A stretch of DNA of 33,942 nucleotides from the IMG/VR virus record IMGVR_UViG_3300028392_000184, positions 1-33,942 of that record; one strand, 5' to 3'. Of this stretch, positions 20,493-28,913 are shown piece by piece (within the stretch, counting starts at the first letter, position 1; every line of letters starts with the position of its first letter). The notes beneath the pieces are model-generated. The model made no database searches. It worked only from the letters and a program-made list of their open reading frames with translations, and had not been told where the DNA came from. A program made the position numbers and the translations under genes. This DNA is from a virus.

Positions 20493-21045
20493 CCAATTTT
20501 ACCTACTTTATTGCATTCATTATAGTATAGCTCCTCCTAATATCAATGTTCATCAAGAACTAAGATTATTAATACAGGATGCTTGGCTTACACAAAATGA
20601 TAAACTTTATCTTTTAGAACCTAAAAGTATGAGTTTAATCAGTAAAATAGAATCTTATTTTGCAGTACAGCTTAAGAAGTCTGATAACTCAATTATGGGT
20701 GATGACTTTGATGCTAATGCAGAAAAGTATAATACTTTATTTCCTAGAATGAAACTAGGTAGTAACAAGCCTGCTAGAGCCCCAATCAAAGAGATTATTA
20801 CTTCTTTTAGATGGTTCTTTACAGAGCATGATTATACTTGGGATGTAATATTAGATGCAACTGAGTTATATCTTGAGGCTGAAGAAGCTAAAGGGTATAA
20901 ATATACCAGAACTTCTAAATATTTCATTAGAAAGCAAGAATCTGATAAGTCATGGTCATCTGATTTAGCTGCTTATTGTGATTTAGTACTTAATGGTGAA
21001 GAGTTCAAAGAACCAATCTTTACTGAAAAAGTATTTGGTAAATAA
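20440..21045 (+). CDS. probable replisome accessory protein, 201 aa
   Basis: I start at MNLLILFNNITEEKL (ATG at 20440); an ATG six codons earlier is possible. It overlaps the DnaA-like gene by about 50 nt and lies directly before the DnaB helicase, where helicase loaders or primosomal proteins are often found. An Arg/Lys-rich region around residues 90-170 with Trp and Phe could bind DNA or the helicase. The role is inferred from position only. Confidence 0.65.
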   Translation: MNLLILFNNITEEKLTPNQFYLLYCIHYSIAPPNINVHQELRLLIQDAWLTQNDKLYLLEPKSMSLISKIESYFAVQLKKSDNSIMGDDFDANAEKYNTLFPRMKLGSNKPARAPIKEIITSFRWFFTEHDYTWDVILDATELYLEAEEAKGYKYTRTSKYFIRKQESDKSWSSDLAAYCDLVLNGEEFKEPIFTEKVFGK

Positions 21046-21144
21046 TGCAATTGATTATCAAGTACTTGTAAAAAAGTATTTGAAATATTAAAGTTTTTAA
21101 GTAAGTTTGCTTAAAGAAAAAAAACCAACAAATAATCAAAATAC
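21046..21144 (+). promoter_or_regulatory. leader with two hairpins before the helicase gene
   Basis: TCAAGTACTT (21058-21067) pairs with AAGTATTTGA (21074-21083) over 10 bp with one G-U pair. A second hairpin follows, TTTAAG with CTTAAA, at about 21096-21116. It is the only long gap within the replication genes apart from the terminator at 24079. It could be a weak terminator plus a new leader for DnaB. Confidence 0.4.
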
Positions 21145-22134
21145 ATGGCAAAAATTAGATGGAAGACTCAGAAAGAGGGCTTTGTGGAATCCTTGGCTTA
21201 TCTACAAGGCAGAATGCATGGTACAATAACTAGTATCAAAACTCCTTGGAATTCTTTTAATGAAGCAACAGTTAATGGTATAGAATGGCATTCTACTACT
21301 GTTATTGGAGCTAGACCAGCCACAGGTAAAACTATTATTAAAGATTTATTAGTAGCTGGGGCATTTAAATGTAATCCTTCAATGTCTTTTAGAGTTTTAG
21401 AATTTCAGTTTGAGATGGTAGGTAGAGTATCTGCAATTAGAAAGTATTCAGGTCATACAGGAAAAACCTATAAACAACTTTGTAGTGGTGATGCAAAATT
21501 AAGTGATGCAGACTTTGAAGCTTGTAGAGCCTTTGCTAAAGAACAAATAAAGTATCCTATTGACATAGTAGATGAACCCTGTAATATCTTAGAGTTTAAA
21601 GAAATCATTGAAGAATACATGATTGAACATTCTAGTTTAAATGCAGATGGTAAAAGAATCTATAAAAATACTATTGTCACATTAGATCACTCTATTTTAT
21701 TAAAGAGAGCTCCTTTTGAGAAAGATGTCTATGACACTCTATATTCATTAGGAGAAATGGTAACAACTCTTAAGAAGAGATACCCAATTGCTTTTATAAT
21801 AGTTAGTCAACTTAATAGAAATATTGACAGCCCTGAGAGAAATGAAGATGGAAAGTATGGTAACTTTATTTTAGAATCTGATTTATTTGGAGCAGATGCT
21901 TTGCTTCAACATGCAGATACATTAATAGGACTTAATAGACCAGGTAAACAAAAAATTATTTACTATGGTGTAGAAAGATATATTATAAATGGAGATAAAA
22001 CCATAATGGCTATGCATTTTCTTAAGTCAAGAAATGGTGAAACAGGCGTAGCTTTTTTTAGAACTGAGTTTGAAAGAATGAATATTGTAGAAATAGATAC
22101 ACCACCACAACAAGTAAGAAAAGTAAGAATATGA
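21145..22134 (+). CDS. DnaB-type replicative helicase, RecA domain only, 329 aa
   Basis: Walker A is GARPATGKT at residues 55-63, as in DnaB; Walker B is in TLDHSILLKR, and a later SQLNRN matches motif H4-like SQLNR. The DnaB N-terminal domain, which binds primase, is absent, so contacts with the primase must differ. It is the replicative helicase that unwinds DNA at the fork. It overlaps the next gene by 4 nt. Confidence 0.9.
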   Translation: MAKIRWKTQKEGFVESLAYLQGRMHGTITSIKTPWNSFNEATVNGIEWHSTTVIGARPATGKTIIKDLLVAGAFKCNPSMSFRVLEFQFEMVGRVSAIRKYSGHTGKTYKQLCSGDAKLSDADFEACRAFAKEQIKYPIDIVDEPCNILEFKEIIEEYMIEHSSLNADGKRIYKNTIVTLDHSILLKRAPFEKDVYDTLYSLGEMVTTLKKRYPIAFIIVSQLNRNIDSPERNEDGKYGNFILESDLFGADALLQHADTLIGLNRPGKQKIIYYGVERYIINGDKTIMAMHFLKSRNGETGVAFFRTEFERMNIVEIDTPPQQVRKVRI

Positions 22135-22706
22135 TAACAACCTATGGAGTAGACAAAAAAGAGAATCTTAAGTTAATTAAAGATTTTCATAGTAAAGCAA
22201 TGTTGGAAAATGGTGATGCTGATAGTATCATTATACCAAAAATGGCCTATAGGCCTACAGGAAAGACTGAAGTACATATCAGTTTTTTTCACAGTGAAAT
22301 TAGTAGAGGACAAGATCTTTTTATTGAGTTCACAAATAGAGACAATGTTCCAGAAGATATAGAGAGAGCTTTATATTTATGGAGATTCAACCCTCACTTT
22401 GATGAGGAGTATGAGAAAACAGAACCAGCTGCAGTAACAGGACACATAAGATATCTTGTACCTGTAGATGAATTAAAATTAATTAAGAAATATAGTATTT
22501 CTGAACCTACTGTAGAAGCAGATATTGCTCCTCCAGTTAAGACAAAAAAGATAGAGACAAAGACTATTGAAACTGACTTTGACTTGCCAGATTTAAGCTT
22601 AGATCCTCCTATTAATGAGATGACTATGCTAGATCTTGCAGCAATATTATTGAACAAACCAGTTAGTAAAAAAGAATGGCTTAATAACATAATAAAAAAC
22701 AAATAA
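22131..22706 (+). CDS. hypothetical protein of the replication block, 191 aa
   Basis: The N-terminal part is beta-rich (TEVHISFFHSEI, LFIEFTNRDN). A linker with repeated KTKKIETKTIET follows, then a short C-terminal helix. Lying between the helicase and the RecT-like gene with overlaps on both sides, it is likely to act in replication, but no family is recognised. Confidence 0.7.
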   Translation: MITTYGVDKKENLKLIKDFHSKAMLENGDADSIIIPKMAYRPTGKTEVHISFFHSEISRGQDLFIEFTNRDNVPEDIERALYLWRFNPHFDEEYEKTEPAAVTGHIRYLVPVDELKLIKKYSISEPTVEADIAPPVKTKKIETKTIETDFDLPDLSLDPPINEMTMLDLAAILLNKPVSKKEWLNNIIKNK

Positions 22707-23335
22707 TGGAAAATAATGAAGTAATCAAAACAGAAGCAGACTTAAGTAAGTTTCTAACAACACTAATTGACTCAAAGAAGTTACCTTCTCATATTAAAAC
22801 TGTAGAAGAAGCTTTTACTATTGCTCAAATGGGTAAAGAATTAGGCTTTCCAACAATGCAAGCATTTCACTATATCATACCTATTCAAGGTAGATTAAGT
22901 TTAAGTGCTAAAGCAATTGGTGCATTACTAAGAAGAGGTAATATAAAGTTCTATACTAAAGAAGATGGTGTATATGTTTATCCTGATGGATCTACAGATA
23001 TTATGTCACCAAAACCTGATGGTACTAAACCAGCTGATAGAAGAACTACAATTGTTTTTACTAGAGAAGGTATGGATGAGGTATGTTCATTTACATGGAA
23101 AGATGCTACTCTTCAAGGTTTAACTAGTAAAGATAACTGGACAAGAATGCCAAGAGAAATGCTTTATGCTAGATGTCTTGCTAAAGGTGCTAATAGAATT
23201 GGTGCTGATATGTTACTAGGTTTGTATACCGCAGAAGAACTTGCTGATACTTTCTTAAAAGAAAATCAAGTTAAAAGAAATGATGATGGTACAATCTCAG
23301 AAGTAGTAGATACAAATTATACAGAAGTTAAATAA
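22706..23335 (+). CDS. RecT/Bet-like single-strand annealing protein, 209 aa
   Basis: It has the form of RecT-type annealing proteins. An N-terminal part includes AFTIAQMGKELGFPTMQAFHYI and a basic strand part with RRGNIKFY. Near the end is WTRMPREMLYARCLAKGANR, matching the family's W..P..ML..R.....R region, then GLYTAEEL. It would anneal complementary strands in recombination-dependent replication. The partner nuclease could be the PD-(D/E)XK protein at 31770. The assignment is by motif shape only. Confidence 0.7.
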   Translation: MENNEVIKTEADLSKFLTTLIDSKKLPSHIKTVEEAFTIAQMGKELGFPTMQAFHYIIPIQGRLSLSAKAIGALLRRGNIKFYTKEDGVYVYPDGSTDIMSPKPDGTKPADRRTTIVFTREGMDEVCSFTWKDATLQGLTSKDNWTRMPREMLYARCLAKGANRIGADMLLGLYTAEELADTFLKENQVKRNDDGTISEVVDTNYTEVK

Positions 23336-23363
23336 TAACATAATAACATAAAAAATAAATAAC

Positions 23364-24071
23364 ATGAGCGGAAAATTAAGTACAAAAGACATCAAAGTTG
23401 GTGGAGAAGGAGTTGCTAAAACATTAGAACCAGGATCTCAAAAATGTAAAATTAACAATGTAGCCCTTGAGGATTTTAAATACAAGGAAGGTGCATATAA
23501 TGTTTTATTAAGTTTAGAAAGTGAATCAATGGGTGATGCATTTGAAGGCTTCTTTATTAACAAAGACAAGCCTGAATTAGGTAGACATGCTGGAAAAGTA
23601 GGTACAGTTAAATTAACTGAATGGGCTTTTGCTGATGGTGAAACTAAATCTGGTATTGCTGTAAGCAGAGATAAAGAATTATTAAAAGCTCTTAAACAAT
23701 TGTGTATTAGCTTAGGTTGTGATTCTTGGTTAGATAAGCAAGACAATAAACATGATACAGTTGAATCATTGTTTGCTGCTTTTGGTAAAGACAAACCTTA
23801 CAAAGATACTTTATTTAATTTCTGTATTGCAGGTAAAGAATATCAAAACAAAGCTGGATATAACAGCTATGATTTATATTTACCAAAATATAGTAAAGAT
23901 GGTGTACCTGTTGAATCTTTAACTGCTGAACCAAGTAAACTTATAAAGTTTGCAGAAGGTACTCACATTAAAAGAAAAGCAGTTACAGCTGTTAGTGAGT
24001 TTGGAGATGCTACTGATTTAGATTTACCAGGTGGTCTTATCACAAATTCAGGAGCAGACTTTGATCTTTAA
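23364..24071 (+). CDS. probable single-stranded DNA-binding protein, 235 aa
   Basis: A beta-rich body (KCKINNVALEDFKYKEGAYN, then a strand with LSLES) is followed by an acidic tail ending in SGADFDL, like the protein-binding tip of SSB. It sits between the RecT-like gene and primase and is ended by a terminator, suggesting a strongly expressed product. No OB-fold signature can be proved by eye. Confidence 0.6.
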   Translation: MSGKLSTKDIKVGGEGVAKTLEPGSQKCKINNVALEDFKYKEGAYNVLLSLESESMGDAFEGFFINKDKPELGRHAGKVGTVKLTEWAFADGETKSGIAVSRDKELLKALKQLCISLGCDSWLDKQDNKHDTVESLFAAFGKDKPYKDTLFNFCIAGKEYQNKAGYNSYDLYLPKYSKDGVPVESLTAEPSKLIKFAEGTHIKRKAVTAVSEFGDATDLDLPGGLITNSGADFDL

Positions 24072-24078
24072 TATTAAC

Positions 24079-24105
24079 AAGGGGAGCTAATAACTCCCCT
24101 TTTAT
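24079..24105 (+). terminator. intrinsic terminator
   Basis: AAGGGGAG (24079-24086) pairs with CTCCCCTT (24094-24101), followed by TTTAT. It separates the SSB-like gene from primase. Confidence 0.85.
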
Positions 24106-24114
24106 ACTAAAATT

Positions 24115-25101
24115 ATGTTAAGAATAAAATCATTAATTACAAGTATAAGTGAAGTTCCTAGAGAATGGGTCTATGAACATTATTTAAATTTACCAGAAAA
24201 GTTGACAGGCCAAGATTTAAAGATTAAATCAGTATTTAATCCTAATGACAAAACTCCTTCAATGTATGTATATTATTCAAAGAACACAACTTATAGATAT
24301 AAAGACTTTTCTACTGGTAAAACAGGAGATGCTTTAGATTTAATACAGCAGATGTTTAGCTTAAGCACTCGTGGAGAGACTGCTTATAAGATAATTGAAG
24401 ATTACAATACTTATACTCTTACTAATAAAGAAGATTATAGTATAAGAGAATTTAAAAGACAAACTAAATTCAAAGTAACAAATTTTGCTACAAGAACCTG
24501 GACTAACTTAGATAGTAAATTCTGGGGTAAATTCCACATAGGCTCTAAACTTTTAGAGTTTTATAATGTAATGCCTCTAGCAGAATATAAACTTTCAAAA
24601 GAAGAAGAAGGTGAAATAAAGGAACTTACTATTAAAGGTAGTAATATATATGGTTACTTTAGAAAAGATGGTTTGTTGTATAAAATTTATCATCCCTATA
24701 CAAAGGATCATAAATTTATTAAGATAAAAGATTATACTCAAGGCTCAGACCAATTAACTATGGAATTACCATATCTAGTTATCTGTAGTTCATTGAAAGA
24801 TATAATGGCTTTTACTAAACTTGGATATAAGAATGCTGAGGCAATAGCCCCTGATAGTGAAAATGTTTTGATACCAGAACATGCTATCACAGCATATAAG
24901 CATAAATATAAAGGTATCTGTACTTTATTTGACAATGATAATGCAGGAAAGGAATCTATGAAGAAGTATAAAGATAAGTATGGTATACCATATGTTATTC
25001 TTGATATGTCAAAAGATTTATCTGACTCTGTAAGAGATCATGGCATTCATAAAGTTAAAGACCAGTTAACCCCTTTATTAAAAGAAAAGTTAAATGGATG
25101 A
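24115..25101 (+). CDS. DnaG-type primase (TOPRIM), 328 aa
   Basis: Residues 40-75 (SVFNPNDKTPSMYVY...YKDFSTGKTGDALDL) match the primase N-terminal region, but the usual Cys and His zinc ligands are missing. The TOPRIM part has ICSSLKDIMAF and the DxD motif, Asp273 and Asp275, in LFDNDNAGK. It would make primers for the DnaB fork. The start at 24115 follows the terminator by 14 nt. Its stop overlaps the next small gene by 8 nt. Confidence 0.88.
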   Translation: MLRIKSLITSISEVPREWVYEHYLNLPEKLTGQDLKIKSVFNPNDKTPSMYVYYSKNTTYRYKDFSTGKTGDALDLIQQMFSLSTRGETAYKIIEDYNTYTLTNKEDYSIREFKRQTKFKVTNFATRTWTNLDSKFWGKFHIGSKLLEFYNVMPLAEYKLSKEEEGEIKELTIKGSNIYGYFRKDGLLYKIYHPYTKDHKFIKIKDYTQGSDQLTMELPYLVICSSLKDIMAFTKLGYKNAEAIAPDSENVLIPEHAITAYKHKYKGICTLFDNDNAGKESMKKYKDKYGIPYVILDMSKDLSDSVRDHGIHKVKDQLTPLLKEKLNG

Positions 25102-25231
25102 GTTTCAAGATTGGTTAATGACATTAGAACAACAAGACTTAACCAATGAACTTAAAATGGAAATACTTTCAAAGCTAGATGGACTTATTAATAAAGAACT
25201 AATAATAATGTTAAAAAACTTAAAAGCATGA
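25094..25231 (+). CDS. small acidic helical protein, 45 aa
   Basis: Starts MDEFQDWLMTLEQQD within the end of primase and ends with an ATGA overlap to the nuclease gene. Both overlaps support a real gene. It may be a small primase- or helicase-binding protein; that is only a guess. Confidence 0.65.
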   Translation: MDEFQDWLMTLEQQDLTNELKMEILSKLDGLINKELIIMLKNLKA

Positions 25232-25647
25232 GTTGGATATATAAAGGAAGAGTATTTGAAGATAATGACATTCCAGAAAATGGAATAGGTTTCATATACC
25301 AAATGTCTGTTATACTTGATGGTAAATCTTATACTTACATAGGTAAGAAGAACTTCTTTTCTAATACTAAAACCAAACTTGCTAAGAAAGCTATTTCTAC
25401 AGACAAGAGACTCAAAAAATACAAAGTAGTAACCAAATCTGCTTACCAAAATTACTATAGTAGTAATGATGTACTCAAAAAAGCACATAAAGATGGTATG
25501 CTTATTCAAAGAACTATCCTTAAGATATGCTTTAGTAAAACTGAATTAACTTATCAAGAAGTTAAGCATCAGTTTGAACTAGGTGTATTAGAAAATGATA
25601 TGTACTTGAATGGCAACATATTAGGTAGATTCTTCCGTTTAAAATGA
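25228..25647 (+). CDS. GIY-YIG-like nuclease, 139 aa
   Basis: The strands GFIYQMSV and TYIGKKNFF match the GIY-YIG pattern in a form common in phage replication regions. The later VKHQFELGVL contains the Glu-equivalent region (usually a YLEAKYQ line). It has no NUMOD repeats, unlike the homing enzyme at 12712, so a role in DNA processing or repair is likelier than homing. Confidence 0.7.
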   Translation: MSWIYKGRVFEDNDIPENGIGFIYQMSVILDGKSYTYIGKKNFFSNTKTKLAKKAISTDKRLKKYKVVTKSAYQNYYSSNDVLKKAHKDGMLIQRTILKICFSKTELTYQEVKHQFELGVLENDMYLNGNILGRFFRLK

Positions 25648-25677
25648 AAATATACTAGGAATGTAATATATTATTTG

Positions 25678-25685
25678 TATATTTG
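25678..25685 (+). promoter_or_regulatory. -7 promoter element for the LAGLIDADG gene
   Basis: TATATTTG, TTCT and then ATG at 25690. The 4-nt spacing equals that at 17343 and 19282 and predicts a leaderless message made independently of the operon. Confidence 0.6.
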
Positions 25686-25689
25686 TTCT

Positions 25690-26562
25690 ATGAGAAAACA
25701 AGTAGGAACTTATAGAACATACAAAGATATGTTAGTTGCTTTACCTAAGATTGGTAGACTTCAAGTAGTAGAATTATCACATAAAAACAAATGGGGAGCT
25801 TATTACATTAAATGTCAATGTGAATGTAGTAATGTTATTTCTACAGATTTTTCTTCTTTAAATAAATTTAAAGTACAATCATGTGGTTGTTTACAAAAAG
25901 AAGCTGTAAAACATACTGGTGTAAAAAACAAGAAATATACAGTTGATGTAAATAAACTAGTAGATAATGAAGTAACTGCTTATATAGCAGGTCTTTATGC
26001 AGCAGATGGTTCAAATGAAAAATCTGGTATTTCACTTGGTTTACAAAGCCAAGACAAAGAAATACTTGAAAAAATAAGTAATTATTTTAATTATACAGGC
26101 CCTTTATATACAATGAATAAATCTAAGACTAATAAAAAACATAATGTAAGATTAACAATCTCTGATAGTTTATTTAGAAAGTTTTTTGAAGAAAGAGGTA
26201 TTATAAAAAACAAAACACTTGATTACAAAGTCCCTGATTTTTATTTATATAATCCTCACTTTTGGAGAGGTATGCTTGATGGAGATGGATGTATCTTTAA
26301 GTATGCAAGAAAGTATACAATTTATGGAATATCTTTAGTTGGTACAAAACATACTATTGATGCATTTAAAAAGTTTTGTGAGTTTGTATTAAATAAATCT
26401 GTTAATGTAAACCCTTATAAGATTAAATCTGATATAGATATATATTCAATAAACTTTGTGGGCAAGATATATATTCCTTTATTAAAAGTTATATATGATA
26501 ATTCTATAGCAGACATGTATATAACAAGAAAGTACAATAAGTACTTGGAAATTATTAATTAA
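25690..26562 (+). CDS. LAGLIDADG homing endonuclease, 290 aa
   Basis: Two LAGLIDADG helices are visible: IAGLYAADGS (about residue 100) and WRGMLDGDGC (about residue 201), so one chain has both halves and would act as a monomer. The N-terminus has a zinc-type region (KCQCECSN, SCGCLQKE) found before the nuclease part in many phage homing enzymes. I use the ATG at 25690 because TATATTTG stands just before it; a frame from 25675 would start inside the promoter. It is free-standing, between genes. Confidence 0.88.
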   Translation: MRKQVGTYRTYKDMLVALPKIGRLQVVELSHKNKWGAYYIKCQCECSNVISTDFSSLNKFKVQSCGCLQKEAVKHTGVKNKKYTVDVNKLVDNEVTAYIAGLYAADGSNEKSGISLGLQSQDKEILEKISNYFNYTGPLYTMNKSKTNKKHNVRLTISDSLFRKFFEERGIIKNKTLDYKVPDFYLYNPHFWRGMLDGDGCIFKYARKYTIYGISLVGTKHTIDAFKKFCEFVLNKSVNVNPYKIKSDIDIYSINFVGKIYIPLLKVIYDNSIADMYITRKYNKYLEIIN

Positions 26563-26574
26563 ACAAAAAAAATA

Positions 26575-26928
26575 ATGGCAAAAGGATTAGAATTAATGCT
26601 AAGATTAAGGGATCTTGGTATAGTAAGTATATATGCAGAATTTTCTGGTGGTGGTGACAGTGGAGCTATTGATGATATGAATTACCATTTATCAGATTTT
26701 ACAATTAGTAATGATTTTGCTAAAGCTAATGAAGAACTTGATAGTGATGTAAATGATTATTGCTATACTTTACTTGATAAGGGAAACATAGAAGATTGGT
26801 ATAATAATGAGGGTGGAAATGGTACTTTAAGTATAGATACTAAAACTGGTGAATATAGTATTGAAGTTAATATTGAATATAGAGAGTATACTACTTATAA
26901 TCATGAAGGTACTATAATTGAAGATTAA
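26575..26928 (+). CDS. hypothetical phage protein, 117 aa
   Basis: The line IYAEFSGGGDSGAIDDM resembles a group of small proteins found in phages and plasmids of unknown function. The second half is acidic with a beta-hairpin (GEYSIEVNIEYREY). It overlaps the next gene by one base. Confidence 0.75.
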   Translation: MAKGLELMLRLRDLGIVSIYAEFSGGGDSGAIDDMNYHLSDFTISNDFAKANEELDSDVNDYCYTLLDKGNIEDWYNNEGGNGTLSIDTKTGEYSIEVNIEYREYTTYNHEGTIIED

Positions 26929-27275
26929 TGGCACATCCATATGACCACAGCCGCTCATCTGCTAAAAAGTGGGGAGGGGAACCTGAAGAGTATTTACAAT
27001 ATCATGAATGGTTTGATGAAACTAAAGCCTGGGTAGGTCACTCCTATCACAGAATGTTTAGACATCACTCAGAAGGCATCTTTCAATTAGAAGAAATCTT
27101 TGGAAAGTTTATGATTAACTCTATAGGAAAAAGAGTATACATAAGATACATTGGAGAACAACATGTCAAAGAAGACTGTAACAATCACATACCTTCAGCT
27201 AAAGAATGGCTGGATAATATATCAAATAAAACAACACCTTTATGGATGATCAAAACACTAAAAATAGAAGACTAA
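26928..27275 (+). CDS. conserved protein resembling DUF6915, 115 aa
   Basis: The lines HSRSSAKKWGGEPEEYL, HEWFDETKAWV, RHHSEGIFQLEEIFG and VRYIGEQHV-like IRYIGEQHVKEDC match a family common in bacteria and phages. Several conserved His, Asp and Glu residues suggest a metal site, but no activity is known. Family number from memory. It overlaps the next gene by 34 nt. Confidence 0.8.
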   Translation: MAHPYDHSRSSAKKWGGEPEEYLQYHEWFDETKAWVGHSYHRMFRHHSEGIFQLEEIFGKFMINSIGKRVYIRYIGEQHVKEDCNNHIPSAKEWLDNISNKTTPLWMIKTLKIED

Positions 27276-27697
27276 AAGAAAAATTAGTTATTGATTCTGA
27301 AACTTATGATAGGTTAACAGAAATGTTACAGAGTACAGAAGAAGATCAAGTAGTTGCACTAGAGTGTATCAAGAATATGGACAAAAAAAAATCATTAATC
27401 TATACTTTATTTTTAAGAAAAAATAATCTAAAAACTTTTGGATTATGGCATGAACACTGTTTTAAAGTATTAAAATATCATGCATCTTTAGGTATTTCTA
27501 AAGATAGTAATAGTATTAGATATAATGATATAATGAGAATCATGAAAGAGCAAAACAATAAAGAAGAAAATCTAAAAGTTTTTATGAAAGACTTTGCTAG
27601 ATTTCTTAAAGATAGCATGTCTACTACTTATTTTGATTTTATTCATGATATACAAATTGAAGTAACCTTAAAAAAACAAGATGAAAAACAAAAGTGA
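27242..27697 (+). CDS. hypothetical helical protein, 151 aa
   Basis: All-helical, charged. It overlaps both neighbours and lies directly before the VWA/MoxR pair, so it may be part of that system. No family is recognised. Confidence 0.7.
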   Translation: MDDQNTKNRRLKEKLVIDSETYDRLTEMLQSTEEDQVVALECIKNMDKKKSLIYTLFLRKNNLKTFGLWHEHCFKVLKYHASLGISKDSNSIRYNDIMRIMKEQNNKEENLKVFMKDFARFLKDSMSTTYFDFIHDIQIEVTLKKQDEKQK

Positions 27698-28895
27698 AGA
27701 ACTAGCTAAGGCTAGTAAAGATTTGATGTTAAAAGAAGCCTTCTATGGCCTCTTTCTTATTATGCTTAATAAGCAATGGAGTACAAAAGTACCTACAGCT
27801 GGTGTAAGCAGACTAGGAATTAACTATCAATTATATCTCAATGAAGAATTCTGGGATAAGTTAACTCCTGATCAAAGGATAGGATTATTAAAGCATGAGA
27901 TTTTACATATTGCTTTCTTTCATATCACAGATTATGATCACTTAAGTGATAAAATGATAGCTAATATTGCTATGGATATTGAAATTAATCAATATATTGA
28001 TAGTATCTTCTTACCACCTGGGCCACAACTTCCTGAAGTATATCCAGAATTAAACTTAGAACCTAAGAAAGGTACTAAGTATTATTATGATAAGTTGATG
28101 GAGGCTAAAGAGAATCCAGGTACATGTCCTAATTTGGATAAAATGATTGAATGTAATGAAAAAGGAGAAGGTGGAATCACTGTATCTATTAATGGACAAG
28201 GAGAAGTTGAAGTTAAATTACCAGATCATGGAACATGGGAAGAGTTTGACAATCTAGATGAAGCAACTAAGAAGTTGATTAAAACACAAACAGAGCACAT
28301 ACTGAAAGAAGTTGTAGATCAAGTAACAAAATCCAGAGGAACTATCCCTGGTGAAATGGCTGAAATCATTGATAAAATTTCTAAACTTAATCCTCCAAAG
28401 TTTAATTGGAGAGCTTATGTAAGAAGATTTGTTGGTGGATCCATTAAGACATTTACTAAGATGTCAAGACAAAAGCCTAATTTTAGATTTATTGAGAATC
28501 CAGGATTAAAGCACAAAGAAAAAAGACATATCCTAGTAGCTGTAGATACATCAGGTTCAGTAAGTACAAATGAACTTATAGAATTTTTGCATGAAATACA
28601 TCACATTAGTAGATCTGGTACAGAAGTTACTCTTGTACAATGTGATACAGCAATTTCCCATATTGGTAAATTTGATCCTAAGAAGGATTTTGAAATTCAT
28701 GGCAGAGGTGGTACTAATTTTCATCCAGTAACAGATTACTATGATGCAAACAAAAAGAAATATAACTGCTTGATCTATCTTACTGATGGAGAAGCACCTG
28801 CACCAGATAAGTGTAGAGGTCCTGTATTATGGGTTATATCATCTCAGTCTGAGCTTAATACAGACTTAAAAGGTCTACAAATTAAATTAAATTAA
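27681..28895 (+). CDS. metallopeptidase-like and VWA-like protein (DUF2201 type), 404 aa
   Basis: The N-terminal half has HEILH (His72, Glu73, His76), a zinc-peptidase-like motif. The C-terminal half has a VWA-like domain with the metal-binding DTSGS at Asp289 and a later TDGE line. This two-part protein is normally encoded next to a MoxR-type AAA+ ATPase, as here. Such pairs work as chaperones that insert metals or remodel complexes. What the phage uses it for is not known. Confidence 0.85.
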   Translation: MKNKSEELAKASKDLMLKEAFYGLFLIMLNKQWSTKVPTAGVSRLGINYQLYLNEEFWDKLTPDQRIGLLKHEILHIAFFHITDYDHLSDKMIANIAMDIEINQYIDSIFLPPGPQLPEVYPELNLEPKKGTKYYYDKLMEAKENPGTCPNLDKMIECNEKGEGGITVSINGQGEVEVKLPDHGTWEEFDNLDEATKKLIKTQTEHILKEVVDQVTKSRGTIPGEMAEIIDKISKLNPPKFNWRAYVRRFVGGSIKTFTKMSRQKPNFRFIENPGLKHKEKRHILVAVDTSGSVSTNELIEFLHEIHHISRSGTEVTLVQCDTAISHIGKFDPKKDFEIHGRGGTNFHPVTDYYDANKKKYNCLIYLTDGEAPAPDKCRGPVLWVISSQSELNTDLKGLQIKLN

Positions 28896-28913
28896 TATTC
28901 AAAATAAAAATAT

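Noticed and set aside
23438-23794. Open frame of 118 codons on the minus strand
   Set aside because: It is antisense to the well-supported SSB-like gene and has low-complexity Leu/Ser content typical of such shadows.
25105-25509. Open frame of 134 codons on the minus strand
   Set aside because: Antisense to two overlapping plus-strand genes with clear junctions; hydrophobic Phe/Ile/Ser composition reflects the A+T-rich complement.
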